Part shown: one piece after another, positions 1 to 13,654 of the stretch
How positions within the stretch are numbered: position 1 is the first letter of the stretch
How the letters are laid out: every line of letters starts with the position of its first letter
DNA from: Brassica napus
Taxonomy: Eukaryota; Streptophyta; Magnoliopsida; Brassicales; Brassicaceae
Length of the DNA stretch: 64,000 nt
Direction of reading: 5' to 3'
NCBI RefSeq assembly: GCF_020379485.1
Contig: NC_063442.1
Span: forward strand, 13,080,009 to 13,144,008
Notes under the pieces: model-generated
What the model saw: only the letters and a program-made list of their open reading frames with translations
The model's database searches: none
What the model was told of the DNA's origin: nothing
Program-made: the position numbers and the translations under genes

Positions 1-2
1 GG

Positions 3-311
3 TTGCTAAGGCTTATTAGAATCTATATCTCTCTTTCTGGGAGGAACACAGAGCTTGATGTAATCATAACACGAGAACTCGAGAAGGTTTACCATGCTTA
101 AGTTGTTTGTTGAACTAATTGTATTTTATTTTCGATCTGATTTCTACTATGTTTGTTTGTTCAGTATTTGCAAGTTGTTGGATTGTACGAGGATAAGGAG
201 GAAACATGTAGAAGGAAGGGATTCTGGGGAGTCTTAATCAGTTTATACTACTTTGTAACTATAAGAAATTGTGCTTATAGATATTTCGTTTATGGTTATG
301 ATAAGGATTGA
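3..311 (+). CDS. 3' end of an unidentified gene (partial)
   Basis: A coding-like stretch runs in from the left edge. Codons from base 3 are open through a segment reading SGRNTELDVIITRELEK and ending at 86. A GT...TTCAG intron of 78 bases (87-164) would join it in phase to an exon from 165 that begins YLQVVGLYEDKEE and stops with TGA at 309-311. If the intron is not removed, the frame ends with TAA at 99-101. I do not recognise the family. The charged, non-repetitive composition suggests a real C-terminus, but there is no motif to name. This is inferred from reading frame and splice signals only. Confidence 0.3.
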
Positions 312-681
312 ATGATCACCTGCTTCATCAGACAATGCAGAGCAGTAGAGATATTTACTTCCGGCTAGGGGTAACCATAAAAATATATAGAAGATTAACT
401 TTGTTTTATTCTCTTTTTTTATTTGTGCTGAGAAGTGGGAACTCTTTCATGTAAAATGATAAGGGATGCCGTGAATTGGTTGAAAGCTATGTGTTTCTTT
501 GTTATGTCTCACATTCCTCATAACAAAATAAAAGACTAATCTATAGATTGCTATAAATTTCTGAATATTAATATTTTGCATTACTATAATAAAAATAAAT
601 TTACATAAATGTAATTCTATAACTTTAAGGAAAATAAAAACTATTTTCACATTAATTAGAGATCACGCAGTATAATATAAA
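312..681. other. AT-rich spacer, no gene seen
   Basis: AT-rich 3' flank of the left-edge gene. Short open frames are present but none has coding character. Confidence 0.5.
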
Positions 682-716
682 ACTAGGTGTTTTGCCGGCA
701 CATGTGGGCATAATTT
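682..716 (-). mobile_element. Helitron 3' terminus (minus strand)
   Basis: Read on the minus strand, an imperfect GC-rich hairpin (TGCCCACATGTGCCGGCA) is followed by a short spacer and CTAG, then T. This is the standard Helitron 3' end. The body would extend to higher coordinates, but I could not find its matching 5' TC end in the AT-rich DNA that follows. Confidence 0.45.
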
Positions 717-1624
717 TCTTATCAATAATTATTAGTTTATATCTTATTAATCTAAAACCAGCATGATAAGTTATTATATATGTTTTCAGATAGTTAAATC
801 AAACATCAAAGTATATATTTATGTCAAATATTTTATCAAAATATATACTTATTATTGTGTAATTTTTTTTTTGTCATCAACAATACAGACTCATATTTGT
901 GTAATTTTTTTTTAAAACACTCATATCTTAGAAATAGTTTAGAAAATATCTTTATATAAATTTTTTTTCTTGAATAATATTTAATTATAATTTTTTGTAT
1001 CTATTTACCTTTTATAATAAAAATATTGTTTTCATATAGCAACAAAATATATATAAGAATTATCTGATTTTTAAAACTTTTGATCATTTTATTATATTAT
1101 TTTAGAATCAATTATTTAATATTAATATAACATATAAATTTTATATGATTAAACAAAATTTAATTATATATAAAATTCATTAAGGGTATTGTTTTAATTA
1201 ACACATTAGCGAATCAGTTAGAAATTAATAATAAATCAATAACCTAGCTAAAAGTCTAAAACCTAATAAAATATGACAAATAAGAGAAACTAACTAAATT
1301 TTAATATTAAATAAAAAATTTAATATTACTAAAATAAATTTCATTTTATAATATATATAATATTAATTAATGGTATTTTTTAAATTAATAAATTAGTGAC
1401 TTAGCTAAAAATAAATAATAAATCAATGATTTAGCTAAAACCTAATAAAAACATGACAAATAAGCAAATTTACTAAAATTATGGATAATATAAAATATAA
1501 TTGATTCTTTAATACAAAATTAAAATAAGAGTTTTGTTAAATCAAACATAAGTCTGCCGTATCGGTGTTACAAAAAAAAATCATTAATAGTGTCGTAGGA
1601 ATTACGTATTTTCCATTAGCGAAT
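717..1624. other. AT-rich DNA, probable decayed transposon body
   Basis: Very AT-rich, with locally repeated phrases such as 'aataaatcaat...ttagctaaaacctaataaa' near 1230-1270 and 1410-1450. No gene, RNA or intact repeat boundary is visible. It may be the interior of the Helitron whose 3' end is at 682. Confidence 0.4.
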
Positions 1625-2155
1625 AAAATTTAAGGATAGCTCAACGTATAGACGAGATTATGGAGATTGATATGGGAGTTGAGGTAAAGGAAACAACTGT
1701 TCCTCGGCAAAGAAATGCCCCTGCTAGATATCCTGGATAAATGAAAGAGACATATCTGGACTTGGCTTTGTGTTAATGGATGGTGACTTCCCAATGCTGT
1801 TTGGAGCAAGGGCCGATATACACACACCAAATCACCACTGTAAGCGGAAGCCGAAGGTTTGCTATGGGTAATGAAAGTGATACTGAAGTTTGGACATATA
1901 GAGATGGTCTTTCAATCGACTGTGAACAACTGGTTATACTCATTCAAAAGGAGGAAGATTGGTCTGCGTTGGACTCGGAGCTCGACGAAATACAAGCTGT
2001 ATCTAAAGAATTTTATGAACTTTCTATTGCTTATATTCCTAGATCTTTAAAATTCTGTACGCGTAACCTAGCAAAAGGTGTCCGATCACGCGCACTCGAT
2101 CAGCTTTTGAAAACCCTTTTGCACCAAGTTGGCTAGCCCCACAAGCTAGCATGAG
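1625..2155 (+). pseudogene. LINE RNase H (RVT_3-type) fragment, degenerate
   Basis: This plus-strand segment resembles the C-terminal RNase H domain found at the end of plant LINE polyproteins. Readable pieces include a 'WINERDISGLGFVLMDG' stretch around 1730-1780, then after a frame change RRFAMGNESD, 'CEQLVILIQKEEDW', 'ELDEIQAVSKEFYELSIAYIPRS' and 'NLAKGVRSRA', and after another frame change the terminal WLAPQAS. The frame is broken at least twice, so it cannot encode a working enzyme. The rest of the LINE is missing. It ends about 400 bases before a Helitron terminus and may have been carried by it (inference). Confidence 0.55.
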
Positions 2156-2558
2156 GGTGCCAAAAAAAAAAGAGAATAAAGTTGAAAGTGAAACTAAATA
2201 TTCCAATGAACAAATTTATCAGAAGTCCATATTTACGTGGATGTATATATGGGACAAACAATTTTTTTTAGACAATTATAGAATATAGTCACGAAAATCA
2301 ATCCTAAAATATATAATCTAAAAAACCATTTAAACAAACCATCAAAATTTTCAATATTACACCAAATAAGTATATAAAGACCATCTATATTCTCTTCATG
2401 TATAATGTGTTGTGGTAAGATTCAAAAAAATTAACTTACTTTACAGTAAAAGAAAATTAGATTTTTAATTCCAAATTTACAGTAAAAACATAAAATTTTA
2501 TAAAACTAAATAATTGACATAATAGTATTAAAATATGAAAAAAAAATCAAAATACTAT
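2156..2558. other. AT-rich spacer
   Basis: No gene. AT-rich sequence leading into the Helitron end at 2559-2585. Confidence 0.4.
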
Positions 2559-2585
2559 CCGCGCGTAGCGCGGACAACGACCTAG
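2559..2585 (+). mobile_element. Helitron 3' terminus (plus strand)
   Basis: A perfect GC-rich stem CCGCGC-GTA-GCGCGG (2559-2573) stands out of very AT-rich DNA. It is followed by eight bases and CTAG (2582-2585), then T, which matches the Helitron 3' consensus. No clear TC-type 5' end was found upstream, so the full element is not delimited. Confidence 0.6.
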
Positions 2586-4695
2586 TTTTTATAATTGGAG
2601 TTGGTCTTCGGCTCTTTCTCTAGCACTTTATTTTATTAATATTGGTTTAAAACCATTACATTATTAAAAAATATGAAATAAAAAGAAAAAAAAATAATGG
2701 GTTTTCCCACAATGGAAATAGCATATATAATCTTTAGTGACAACTGACACGTTGACAATATCATAACAATCTTATTAAGCTTTAAGTTAATAACTAGACG
2801 TTCTCGTATCTACATAATCCCGCAGACTACTAATACCTTTAAGATGACATAACATTGGTCATGATTTAGAGAAAAATTTTCTTTGATTGTTTTTTTTTAG
2901 TTTTGTTGATTATTAATTTAGGAAGCCACAAAAAATAATATGAAAGCAAAACACAAACCATAACAACCTAAATCTTTAAACGGATTACTAGAGATAAAAA
3001 CTTGAACACCAAAACCCAAAAAAAAAACTTGACGGCATTGTTGCAGCATCGGTGAATATAAGCAAACACTTTACACCGAGAACCATTGTTGCAGCATCCA
3101 CTGTTGTCTATCAAAAGATCGAGTTATGACTCTTCGCGTTCAAACACAATATCTTCCAATAAAAAGACCTCTAGTAGATTTATGATTAAAAAACATCAAA
3201 TTATCGCAGATGCAGCCGAAAATCACAAACGAAACATCTTCACTTCTGGATCTGCCAAAACCAGAGCTAAATTTGAAAAGAAAACATTATCATGACATAC
3301 GGTAGATTTTTAAGATCTGACATTAGATCAAACTCGCACAAAAAAATACAAACAAAAAGCACAACGCTAGAATTTAAAAGCTATCAGACTTTGGCCAGAA
3401 GCGATAAAGACAAAACGAATGAGCAAAAAACTAGAAAAGACCAACAATGAAAAATTGTGTTAAGTTGGTCTTCTTCTGTTTCCTTTTTTTTTTCCCATAG
3501 GATCTAAGCTCTGGATAGCGTACGTGTTCTACTTCTTTAATGGTTTCAATGCATAATCACCGAGGTTAATCCTTCTCTATAGGCAAGAAATGAGGCTTCC
3601 CCCATTAATATGGATTAAGAGAAATTGTGCTTAATTGAAGGTGATAGCAAGGTGATTTCAGTGGGATAAAAATGTGATTAGTGGAAGAAACATCATAAGC
3701 GTTTTTGTCGGAGGTAATTCAATCCAAAGTCCCTTTCATCATTTTCCATTAAACAGTACGTAGCAATGATGATATGATATCTTTGAATTGGATGGATGAC
3801 TGATATTCATTTCATATACACGTAATTATGCAAACATTAAATTATTATGTAAACATATAAACCAACATTACGTTATGGTACGTACTTTGAGGATATAAAC
3901 ATATAAACCAATACTACGGGATAGCTTAATCAGGCGATCAAGATTGATGGTTACGTACTTTGAGGATAATCCAATTTGGAAGATGGTCAAAGGCCGACAC
4001 AAAGTAGAAAACGATATTACGAACTGTTGGCAGCTTTTGGGAGATATATGTTTACTAGGGAATGATTGAAATGTGCACTAGACGAGAGATTATTGTAGAG
4101 AAAATTTGATAGAAACTCATGTTATGCAGACTTTTTACAATCAACGTTGCTTTCTCTTGATAGTTTTTTCCTTTCTAGAATTACCAATGGTAAATCTTGA
4201 TGGACTAATTTACAGTTATGATTTTGATAGTTTAGAGATTATGCACATTCACATGTGAATGACAATACGGCAATACCCTTTCGTGTGTTTTTCGTTTTTC
4301 TTTTTGTATTTTAAATATGTCTTTTTCTTATATTCAAACTGGATTAAAAGTAAATGATAGTACAATAAAATCACTAATATAAGTCGTGTAATAGAGCATA
4401 TACAGTTCTTTAAACTTTGTACAACAGAACAACCAAGGAATTTTAAACTTTGCAACATAGTCGTCAGTCTGAAAACATATAAAATGAGAAAAAAAAAATC
4501 TGAGGTCAAAAATAATAATGAATGAATAGTTGAGAATTAAAGTGGTAACACTTTCAAAACAGCCCCACAACTTTACACTTTTACTCATCTTCTTTCCTCT
4601 TGATTCAGGAAGGCCCCCTCCTCTCCACCCCAAGAGTAAAAAACAAAGAGGAAGAGAGCTTTAAGAATCTGAGCTTCTCAACTTTCAGGAACTTC
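2586..4695. other. Intergenic region with a minor LINE scrap
   Basis: No convincing gene. Around 3570-3680 there is a degenerate RNase H-like phrase in which 'ARNEAS' and 'IEGDSKVIS' are readable, probably another LINE fragment. An open frame at 3086-3295 has low-complexity Ser/Lys composition and no homology I recognise. The last few hundred bases are the 3' flank of the myosin gene. Confidence 0.4.
3850..3968. repeat. Small local duplication
   Basis: Two short phrases each occur twice: aaacatataaaccaa (about 3850 and 3896) and tacgtactttgaggata (3879-3895 and 3952-3968). This looks like a small segmental duplication in intergenic DNA with no evident function. Confidence 0.6.
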
Positions 4696-7600
4696 TTAGT
4701 GCAAGAATACAAAAGCAGGATTCTCAAGAAGTTCCTCTGCTGGTTTGATTCCTACAAAGTCCTTCTCTTGCATCGAACTTGAAATATCATCGATTGAGAA
4801 AGGAATACTGCAAACAAAAAAATATATATACCAAAGAGTTATCGAAAAAACAGTCAGCTGTATTGTATCTCTAAGTTCAAAAAGTTTAATTTGACGTAAA
4901 TGATGTACTTATGCTTTATTTGTGTATCAAAGTAGAGTTTTACCTGGAATCATCATCCAACAAGAAGGAATCACTGTCTGCATCATTGGATTCCTCTGTC
5001 ATGAGTGCCCGCATGCTCGATATAACCTGAAAATTTTGTTCAGCATCTACAAAGGTTTCAAGTTGAACAAAATGGATGTGAAAAATGTTTTTTAAGTACT
5101 TCTTGTGAGACGCTTCTGGTGTTATAGCTATCGTCCCAGTATAATGTGCAAATACGGTAAAGCTGCTGGACACTGAGTCCCTGTAAGAAATAACGAATAA
5201 AAATTTTAGACAATAACAACAATGATCATCAAGTGAGTTTCTAGAAACTGTAAACAAAGTGTTACCGGGCAAAGATCGTGTGCTATATCATCATATGAGA
5301 TTCTGTACTTTTGGTGGATTACCTACAGGCAAAACAAAAAGAATAAACTAATGTTATTGCAGTTTAAAGGAACCAATGATTATCAAGAAAGTATAACATA
5401 CCAGGAACCCAACGGCTTGTCTAATTTGTTTCAGTTCTTCCCAAGAGGGTCTAGCATACTGCAAATCACAGACACGAAAATTATTGATCTATAGAACAAT
5501 ATGAAAAAAAATTGTAACAAAAATCAATTTTACTTCTTTGGCTTGGCAACACCATAGCTCTAGCTCAGCAAGCCCGGCTTTGACAAACTCTCCATTGCTA
5601 AATGTACAGCACTCTTTTCGGAGAAGAAGGCTGTAAGAAATAAAACAAAGCCAAGAGAAGCCATGTCAGCGAGACCAAAGCGCACAGTTACGTATTAGGT
5701 GAGCAAGAATTAAACTAACCTGTTGAAAAGTTGCACGTTGATGAAAGAGAAAGTTTGAGAGTAGATCTTCTGGATGAGAACTAAAGGAACCTGGACATTT
5801 CATGTTACTTATGAGAATTGATGTAATGGAGTGAGGACACACAACATTTTTTTTTTCCTTACATGATTTTCTTTCAATGTGACAAGAAGCGAATTGAGAC
5901 CATCGATAATGCTTTGCCAGTGAGTTGCAGGAGAATCTTTTCCAAAGGACCTACCAGATCTTAGCATCCCTCCTTTAGAAGTTCTTGGCGCCTAAAGTTT
6001 TCATTTGGACAAACAAAGATTATCGTCAAAGTGCAAAGAAACATAATCATCATGCCAAAGAAAGTCAACAAGAAACCTGAATGCATAGAGAAAGTAAAGT
6101 CGATAACTCTTTCTTCAAGTTATCTCTAACCATCCCAAACATTTTCTCAACATAGGCTGCAAGCTGTTGCTTGAAAAGCAGAGCCGGGTACTTCGCCTCC
6201 ACTGGACGGATCACTGCGTTAGCAGCGGCTTCAGCTGCTGCAGCTAGGTTGCCTGAAGCTGGTGATGAGCGGAAGCTCTGGTGAACAAGACAGACATAGG
6301 ATAGTTAAGACCATAGCTCTACAAATCGGTCTAGACCGCAACTCCGTCTTAGCCAAAACGATTTTCTTAATTGGTTTACACAGTTACAAATCAGTTTCAA
6401 TCGATTCGTTAACACCTAAGCCTCGTCTAGACCATGAATAATCTGTCTAGTCTTTGTATCTACTTAACTAAACAGTAACCGGAAAGTTATATTAACTAAA
6501 CGGAAACTGTAATACAACTAACCATGGCCATCCTTCCAAACAAAGAAGTCGCAGTAGGTGGCTTCTTGCTTTGTGCTGCTCCACTGCCACCGGTTTTAAG
6601 ACTTTTTTGAAGCAAAAATAATAGCGCAGATGTGCTTGTCAACCAATACGCCAAGTGACTATTGTCATCTTCATTCTGAAAATATCAGCACAACAGTTAA
6701 AACAATCCTACATTGACATAATGTCAGGAACTGCCACTCCCAATTACCTCAATGGCAGAACCAATCATCTGAATCAGACGATCAAACACATTGGTCTTCT
6801 CAGATTCAAAACACTTCCAGTGAAGAAGACACTTGTATATCGTAAATGCAGCCACAGGTTTCCCATTGCTGAAACCGATGTTGTCTTTTACACAGTCAAT
6901 GAGAGCATCGGCATCCATCTACAGTGACCAGTACAAATCAAGTTATTAGAACTAAGTCACTAACAGCTGTGTGAAGAATTACTAATGACAGTAACCAGGA
7001 AACATACAATCTGACGTTCTGCAGCAGATTTCTCAGCGTTGCCAGCAACTGGTGTTGTAAACTCAGCTTCCTATAAAAATGTAGACTTCTCAGATTAATA
7101 ACTTATGTAAAAAATGCAAACAAATAACATGATGAGAATAGCTGGTTGGAGGAAACTATACATTGAACTCGCTTTCCAAGTTTATCTGGTTGCCATTTTC
7201 CAAATTCTACAAACATAATGAGGAAAAAGTTAGCATCTGATTTGCTGGTAAGAAGGCAGCTCAAAGAGTACTTCCTACCTTAAAAGGTGTTGTTGGAGGA
7301 TGTCCTAGAGTAGTCCTCACAGGAGTACTTGAGATTGTTTGCTGATGCTGACGCATAATGTTTTTCTCAGCTTCCATGTCTATGATTTTCTCTTCAAGCC
7401 TACAGATGCAAACGTCAAGACAAGTAAGCAATCACAGCTAGAGTTCTCAACAATGCCAAGGTTAGTCTATTGCAAAAAGGTACCTTTGCATTGCGGTTTT
7501 CAACTTCACTAGTTTGGATTCAGCATCCAATGCTTGCTTAAGTCTATCCTCGCTAATCTTGGTTGTCTCTTGAAGTTTTTTCTCTGTCTCATCGATTTTC

Positions 7601-10600
7601 ATTTCCAGCGAACTCACCATTCCCTGTATATGACAAGCAAGCAATTCAGAATATTGCATCATACTTAACTCTCTTCTACAGTAAGTAAGGTACTTATTCA
7701 GAAACTCTCACAAACCTTTAGCTTTTCATTTTCATTTGTGATCTTCTCCATTAATTCCTGATCAACCACAGGAACCTCTTTAATAATGGGCGCGATCTCG
7801 GTAACTTTCTTTGCAGCTTCACGCTCTTTGATAAGCAATGCCTCTGTTTCTTTGCATCTAAGTTCCAATTCCTCCAAAGAAGACTGCGCTTTTGCACTTT
7901 CTTGTTTCTTGGCCTCTTCCAGGTCGGTCTGCAGCATTGAAAGAAGAAGATGAACAAAAACACTTTAATTTTTTATATAAAAAATGCAAGAAGAATGTGG
8001 TTCTTCGAACAGAAGTCTCACCCTTATCCGTTTTTCTAACTGCAATCTCCAGGTCAGCTCTTCAACTTGCTTCTCTAGCTTGTTCTTGGCTTCTTGAAGT
8101 GCTCCAGTTTCTCGAGCAGCCTATGTGCAAAACGAATTAAAGAAATAATGTTAATTTCATGAAAAGTAATATATTCATAAGTGAACCTCTGAAACAAGGA
8201 CCATAAAACAAAACTAGACAAAGACAGAAACCAAATCTCACCATCTTAAGCTTCCGAAGTTCCCCACGAGCAACCTTTGACCTCCATGCACATTGTGTCG
8301 TGATAGTTGCTTTCTTTAGTTTTCTGTAATGCAGCCGGGCCAAGTATCCACGGCACCAAGTCTATAATAGCAAATGATCATTACCACGATCACAATATGA
8401 CAATGTATCCATAGGTCTCTATGAAAGGACTTGATCACTTTATGTTCATTTGTGTTCTCTGAGCAGTTGAAACTCTAATAGTACCACACTTCTGCAATTT
8501 TGATAAATAAGTGTACCTGAATTACTATTGCTGCTTTCGTCTGCCTTTTGAAACATAGTTCGTTACGGGCAACCATACCACGCATACCAGCTTGGACCGA
8601 AACAGCAGCAGAACACAGTTCTGTGTAATCCTTCCTAGCCAGAAACATGCGCAAGTCTCTCTGTATCTTTAAAGCAGCAGCTTCCCTGCGCATGCCTTCA
8701 TATACATTTCTAGCAAGATAGCCTGACAAACAAGAAGACACATAGGTTTGCAAATTAGTCCAGAAACTAATTTTTTTATTTTTAAAAAGGCAAGAACATG
8801 TTTAAAATACCTCTGCAAACTGACTGAATCTGCTTAGCAGAATTACGCAGAAGGATGAAACTCTTTTTAGCAAGATAAGACCGAACTTTTCTCTGGATAA
8901 TGCTTGCTGATCTTCCCAAGACCTCAGTCCTTCTGGTATCCAAGTCTGCCATTTGTCCAGCCCTCAGAAAAACCTTTGTCTTGCCAATCTACAAAAGCAA
9001 ATGTCAATCCTCCACTATCAATGTATGTAGCTCATCACACATTACATGAGGCAAGTTACCTGATAACCTTCGAGTCCAACTTTCTCCAGAAGCTTCTTGC
9101 AAGCAGCAGGGTCATCAGAGCTATTATCAAAAGGAATCACATGTCAATAAATGAACATAACCACTCATCAAAGAGAGAGGAACAATCATACTTCTTGACC
9201 AACACTTCTGGAGCAAGAATGCCAAATCTGTTCAAGAACTCATCGAAATGTTTCCTGGTAGGATAGCCAGCACAACTGATCCTGATTGCCTCCATCACTC
9301 CCTGAAGTAATCATCACAAACAATATACTTCTTTTAGAATTTTTTTTTTTAAAAGCACAAGAAACTGAACTAGAGAATGTCATACGCACCCCACAACGTA
9401 GTTGCTGTAAAATGTTTTCGTTCTCAAAGATTCCAGGCTTGAGAAGATTGTTTGGTTTGATACAGCGAATATAGTGTGGCTCCGTGGTATTGAGAATCTC
9501 AAGCAACGATACCAATTGTTGCTGAAAAGCAAGCAAAAAATGGAATCAGCTGATCAAGACTTTTTGACTTGAAAACCAAAAATCAGACTCTCACCTTGAA
9601 ACGGGTACCAATAGATGAGAATTTAGACTTATTGGAATCGTCAGACGTTGGTGGGAACAAACTTGCTACAAAGGAACAACTAGAAGAATTTAACAATGCT
9701 TGATGCTCGGCAATTACGTAATCTTTGTTCTTGTCCAGGAAAAGTTCTGTCTGATAAGTGACCTGCAACAATAACCCAATGGTTTGTTAGACCATATAAC
9801 CACATAACAATCATGTGAACCAATGAAAGCAACGGATGCTCACATCACCAGCGTAATGACAAATTGTGAAGTCGCTACGAGCTAATTTCGGTTTGGTAAA
9901 CCGCTTGTGGTTTTTAAATGTCTGGTATAGCTTCTGAGCAAAAGTTTCATGTGTCGACCTTGGAAACATGCTGCATGGCAAAAGTCTCACTTCAGCTATG
10001 TTGTTCAAAAACAAAGCCAAGTCTGTGAAGTGAACTGATAGCAAAGGGTTCAGAATCAACAGTTTAGGTTTCATACTCACCAAGCCTCATCTAGCAGAGC
10101 AATAATACCTCCAGGTTTCTGAAGAACACAGAAAAGAAAAAGAGCAAACGGTGAGATCAATAATGTCCAAGAAATCGCTAAGTGGTAGTTAGGCGCTTTA
10201 TAGCTGATTATTGCTTAGGCAGGCGTCCAGACTGATTTTTTTAATGCCAAAGACCAATTTTAAAAAAAAAATCATTTAATTTAATTGCCTTCCTGTCTAC
10301 TGTGGCAAGATAACTGGCAACAGGGGAACATATATAATCATATAGAGACCTTTTCTATTAAGTCTAAGATATCTTGATTGTCTACGAACTCTATATAGCT
10401 CCAGTTGATCTCCTCCTTCTTATACTCCTCTTGCTCCATTTTAAAGACATGCTGCACGAAGAGCACTTACAAACCTCAGAACCATGGGCGCAGCAGAATA
10501 AAGAAAGAGCTGATAATCAAAATGTAAAAGAGCTTTTTCTGACCATACCTGATTAAAATGCTGCTGAAGTTTTTCATTGGTCAGATTGATGCAAAATTGC

Positions 10601-13600
10601 TCAAAACTGCAATAAAGCTTGGGACTGTAAGATCAGAGCCAAAGAACTAAAAGAAACAGTCATGAATTGTTATTTAAAAGTCAAACAATGAAGTTAATCT
10701 TGTATACATATATAGTCAGATAACCTCACAAGCTCACTATTTGATAAGAGTCAAATCCCAACTGTCCATGTTAAAAACAAGCACTAGCTTGAATATGATA
10801 CTGACCAGACCCATATATTGTGGTCAAGTATCAGAGATAGATCCACTTCATTAAGGGAAACCCATCTAACCGGTAATGAAAACTACAAGCATACCACTTA
10901 AGCACCTGTTTGTCTTGAAACTCTCGAATCCATAAATATCAAGAACACCAATCAAGTACTTTGAGTGAGGATCTTGACCAATTGAACTATTAATCTTGTC
11001 AACAAGCCTGCAAAGACCATAAAGGATTAGTATAGAACTTGAAGCTAGTTTCTCCAAATAAAGAGAGGTGTAGATATTGATATATATTCATAAGGGTAGA
11101 ATCTAGAAACCCACCAGTCAAACAACCGTGAGTACATGACTTTAGCCAAAGCATCTCTACTAAGAGTAGCAGCTTCTGGATCAAGAGTTTTTGTGATGGT
11201 TTCATCACGAGTTACCATGATACGCTTGCATAGTGAATCCTCAAGTGCCTTTTCATCGCAGCTGAAAATGGAAGAAAGGAAACTTACTTCACTCCACAAA
11301 CAGAAAACAAAACAAAATTTCTTTCGCTCTATTAGTTGAGGCATTTACCTGAGAAGTTCAGCTGCCGTTTTCAGATGAAACAATGATTTTTCATCTTTAG
11401 GAACCGATGAATCAGTCTCTGCTCCTTTAGCAAACTCGACATTCCCGAGATGGAGAATGGCAGCAACAACGCTGAAAATCGCATCCTGAAACGAGATATC
11501 ATCAGTAAAGTATAGAATCTTTTCTACAGAGACAATGTGATTACTACCTGCTCTTCAGTACTGATACCGACGACATCCATAGCACGTCTTGTGGCATGGT
11601 ATTCCTCAGCATCATTTATACTATCCACCTCTAGACATTTAGATTGATTGAGATAGTGGTATGTTTTTGGTTCACCCAACTTGTATCTCTGCACATCCTG
11701 ATAGTAGAAAAATATCACTTCAGAAAGAAAAAAACGTGTGCATTACTAAGAAAAAAATTACTTAGTGAATTACAAAACTTACTTCTTTAGGAGCAGCACA
11801 AAGCATGTAGAAACAGTGATAGTTTCTTTCAGGATCAGAAAGCTGACATACACGTGATCTTTCCAACAAATAAGTTCTTATGGCAGCTCCTGATATCCTT
11901 CCCCTTTCGTCAAACTGAATCTCCACGAACTTACCAAAACGACTACAAAAATAAAACAAGTTAAAAACGAAATTCGAAAGCTTATAAATAAAACCTCAAT
12001 AAAGTAGATGAAAGAATGCGATAAAGATTGTTACCTGGAATTATTGTTCCTGACAGTCTTTGCATTTCCGAATGCTTCCAACACAGGATTTGACTGAATA
12101 AAAGACACAATCAAGAAGCTAGTAAGAAACAGACCATAGCAAAAGAAAAAGTAAGACCAATATCATTTTCATAAGTAACTGAGCATATAGCTATTCAGTT
12201 TGCGTCAATGTGGGTGCTACCAGCATTACTGTTCTAATAATAGGATCTGACTGAACAGATATATATATATATATGATGCTTTATTCACCTCCAACACTTT
12301 TTGTTCAACACTTCTTCCCTCAGAAGCAGCTCTCCCTCCCATGTAAGCAAGATATCTCATCAGCAACTTTGTGCTTTCAGTTTTACCAGCCCCACTTTCT
12401 CCACTAACCAGAATAGATTGACTTACTCCGTCATTAATCATCTGTCTGCATCAGATCGAGAAACAGGCAAGATTACGTATAAAGGATCAGCAACAACAAA
12501 ATATATATTATCACCAGTGTGTATGGATTTTACCTGTATGCAGCATCTGCGACGGCGAATGGATGTGGACTTAGCTCCCCTAAGGCAGCTCCTTTATACT
12601 GCGCCATCATGTGGCTACTATAAAGATGTGGAAGTCTTCTAAACGGATTAACAGCAATCAGTATGCTTCCTGTATAAGTCTATATAAGAAAATGAAAGTC
12701 TTAGTCCACATATATATATTTTAAAAAAAATAATCAATATGAATTAACTCACATAAATCTCATTAATATCATATCTTGAATGCAAATTCTGTAGAACTCC
12801 AGGCTCATGCAAATAAGCAAGTCTTGTCATGTCATCAACTCCAGATGCTGGCGCTTCCGTATCTTTTGGATAAACAGCAGATGCTTTTGTAACAACCTGA
12901 ATTTTTTGAAGATTTGGAAAACAAAAAAAGTAAGTAAAAACTGTTTTTCCATGAGAAGGTTTTAATTTTAGAAGAGAAGCAGGAGGCATATACATGTTTC
13001 CCTGAAGTGCATAGGACTTTGATATCTTCGCCATTAACCTCTACAACTTCACCATCGATCCATGCTTCGTCACGGTCCTCCACCCACACACACGACCCAA
13101 CTGAAGGACTGAAGTTACCAGCCTGTAGATTCAAAGGGTTTGCTCAAAGGCTTAGTTCTCAAGAACTGTGAGCTGGTAAAGAGTTATATCGAAAAGACTG
13201 ATGTGAGCTTAAAAGAACTATAGCAAGCTCCTCTCAGCTGGTAAGAGAAGTAAAACCCACTTCTTAAGCTCTCTCACAAACTCAGATACTGTGATCAGAT
13301 CATCCGAATTGATTAAACAAGTACATTTTGATTGGTTTAAGTTTCCAATGGCTGATCAAAACCGTAAATGTAATTAAAAAAACAAAAGTATTGTTGAAAT
13401 GAAGGTTATGACCAAACAATAAACTCAAAACAGATTGGTCGTAATTGAAGTCAAATCTATTGATTCATAGAAGACTCTCTCATCTACAGATGATGACTCT
13501 TAAGTCAGCTCAAAGGCATGATCCGGAGTTTAAAACTCTTTAAAACGCCAAACTAAGCCAAAACTTTAACAAAACCTTAATTACCCCTTCAAATTAAACG

Positions 13601-13654
13601 GGATTTGATAAAAAAATGAAGCAATTAAAAAGACAGACAATGAGATCTTACCAT
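4696..13654 (-). CDS. MYA2: Class XI myosin heavy chain (MYA2/XI-2-like), complete
   Basis: ATP-driven actin motor of the plant class XI type, moving organelles and vesicles and driving cytoplasmic streaming. Coding exons, high to low: 13652-13654, 12994-13122, 12753-12896, 12534-12679, 12289-12445, 12035-12093, 11783-11942, 11548-11697, 11349-11485, 11115-11261, 10906-11007, 10549-10606, 10350-10451, 10081-10118, 9844-9970, 9595-9762, 9390-9521, 9192-9301, 9060-9120, 8811-8988, 8517-8722, 8242-8361, 8022-8120, 7716-7928, 7484-7623, 7279-7399, 7162-7206, 7008-7070, 6748-6918, 6523-6675, 6077-6277, 5863-5991, 5720-5790, 5534-5630, 5402-5458, 5266-5322, 5100-5180, 4944-5026, 4696-4807. All junctions keep phase, giving about 1508 aa against about 1505 remembered for Arabidopsis MYA2. 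Domains: SH3-like N-terminus; motor with P-loop GESGAGKT (about residue 155), switch I NNNSSRFG and switch [10 protein letters not shown]; six IQ motifs (about 735-880); coiled coil (880-1070); DIL globular tail to an end near DSFLLDDDS. The first coding exon holds only the initiator Met. No lesion seen. Confidence 0.96.

Noticed and set aside
3086..3295. 69-codon plus-strand frame
   Set aside because: Ser/Lys-rich, no motif, no splice context and no neighbours supporting a gene.
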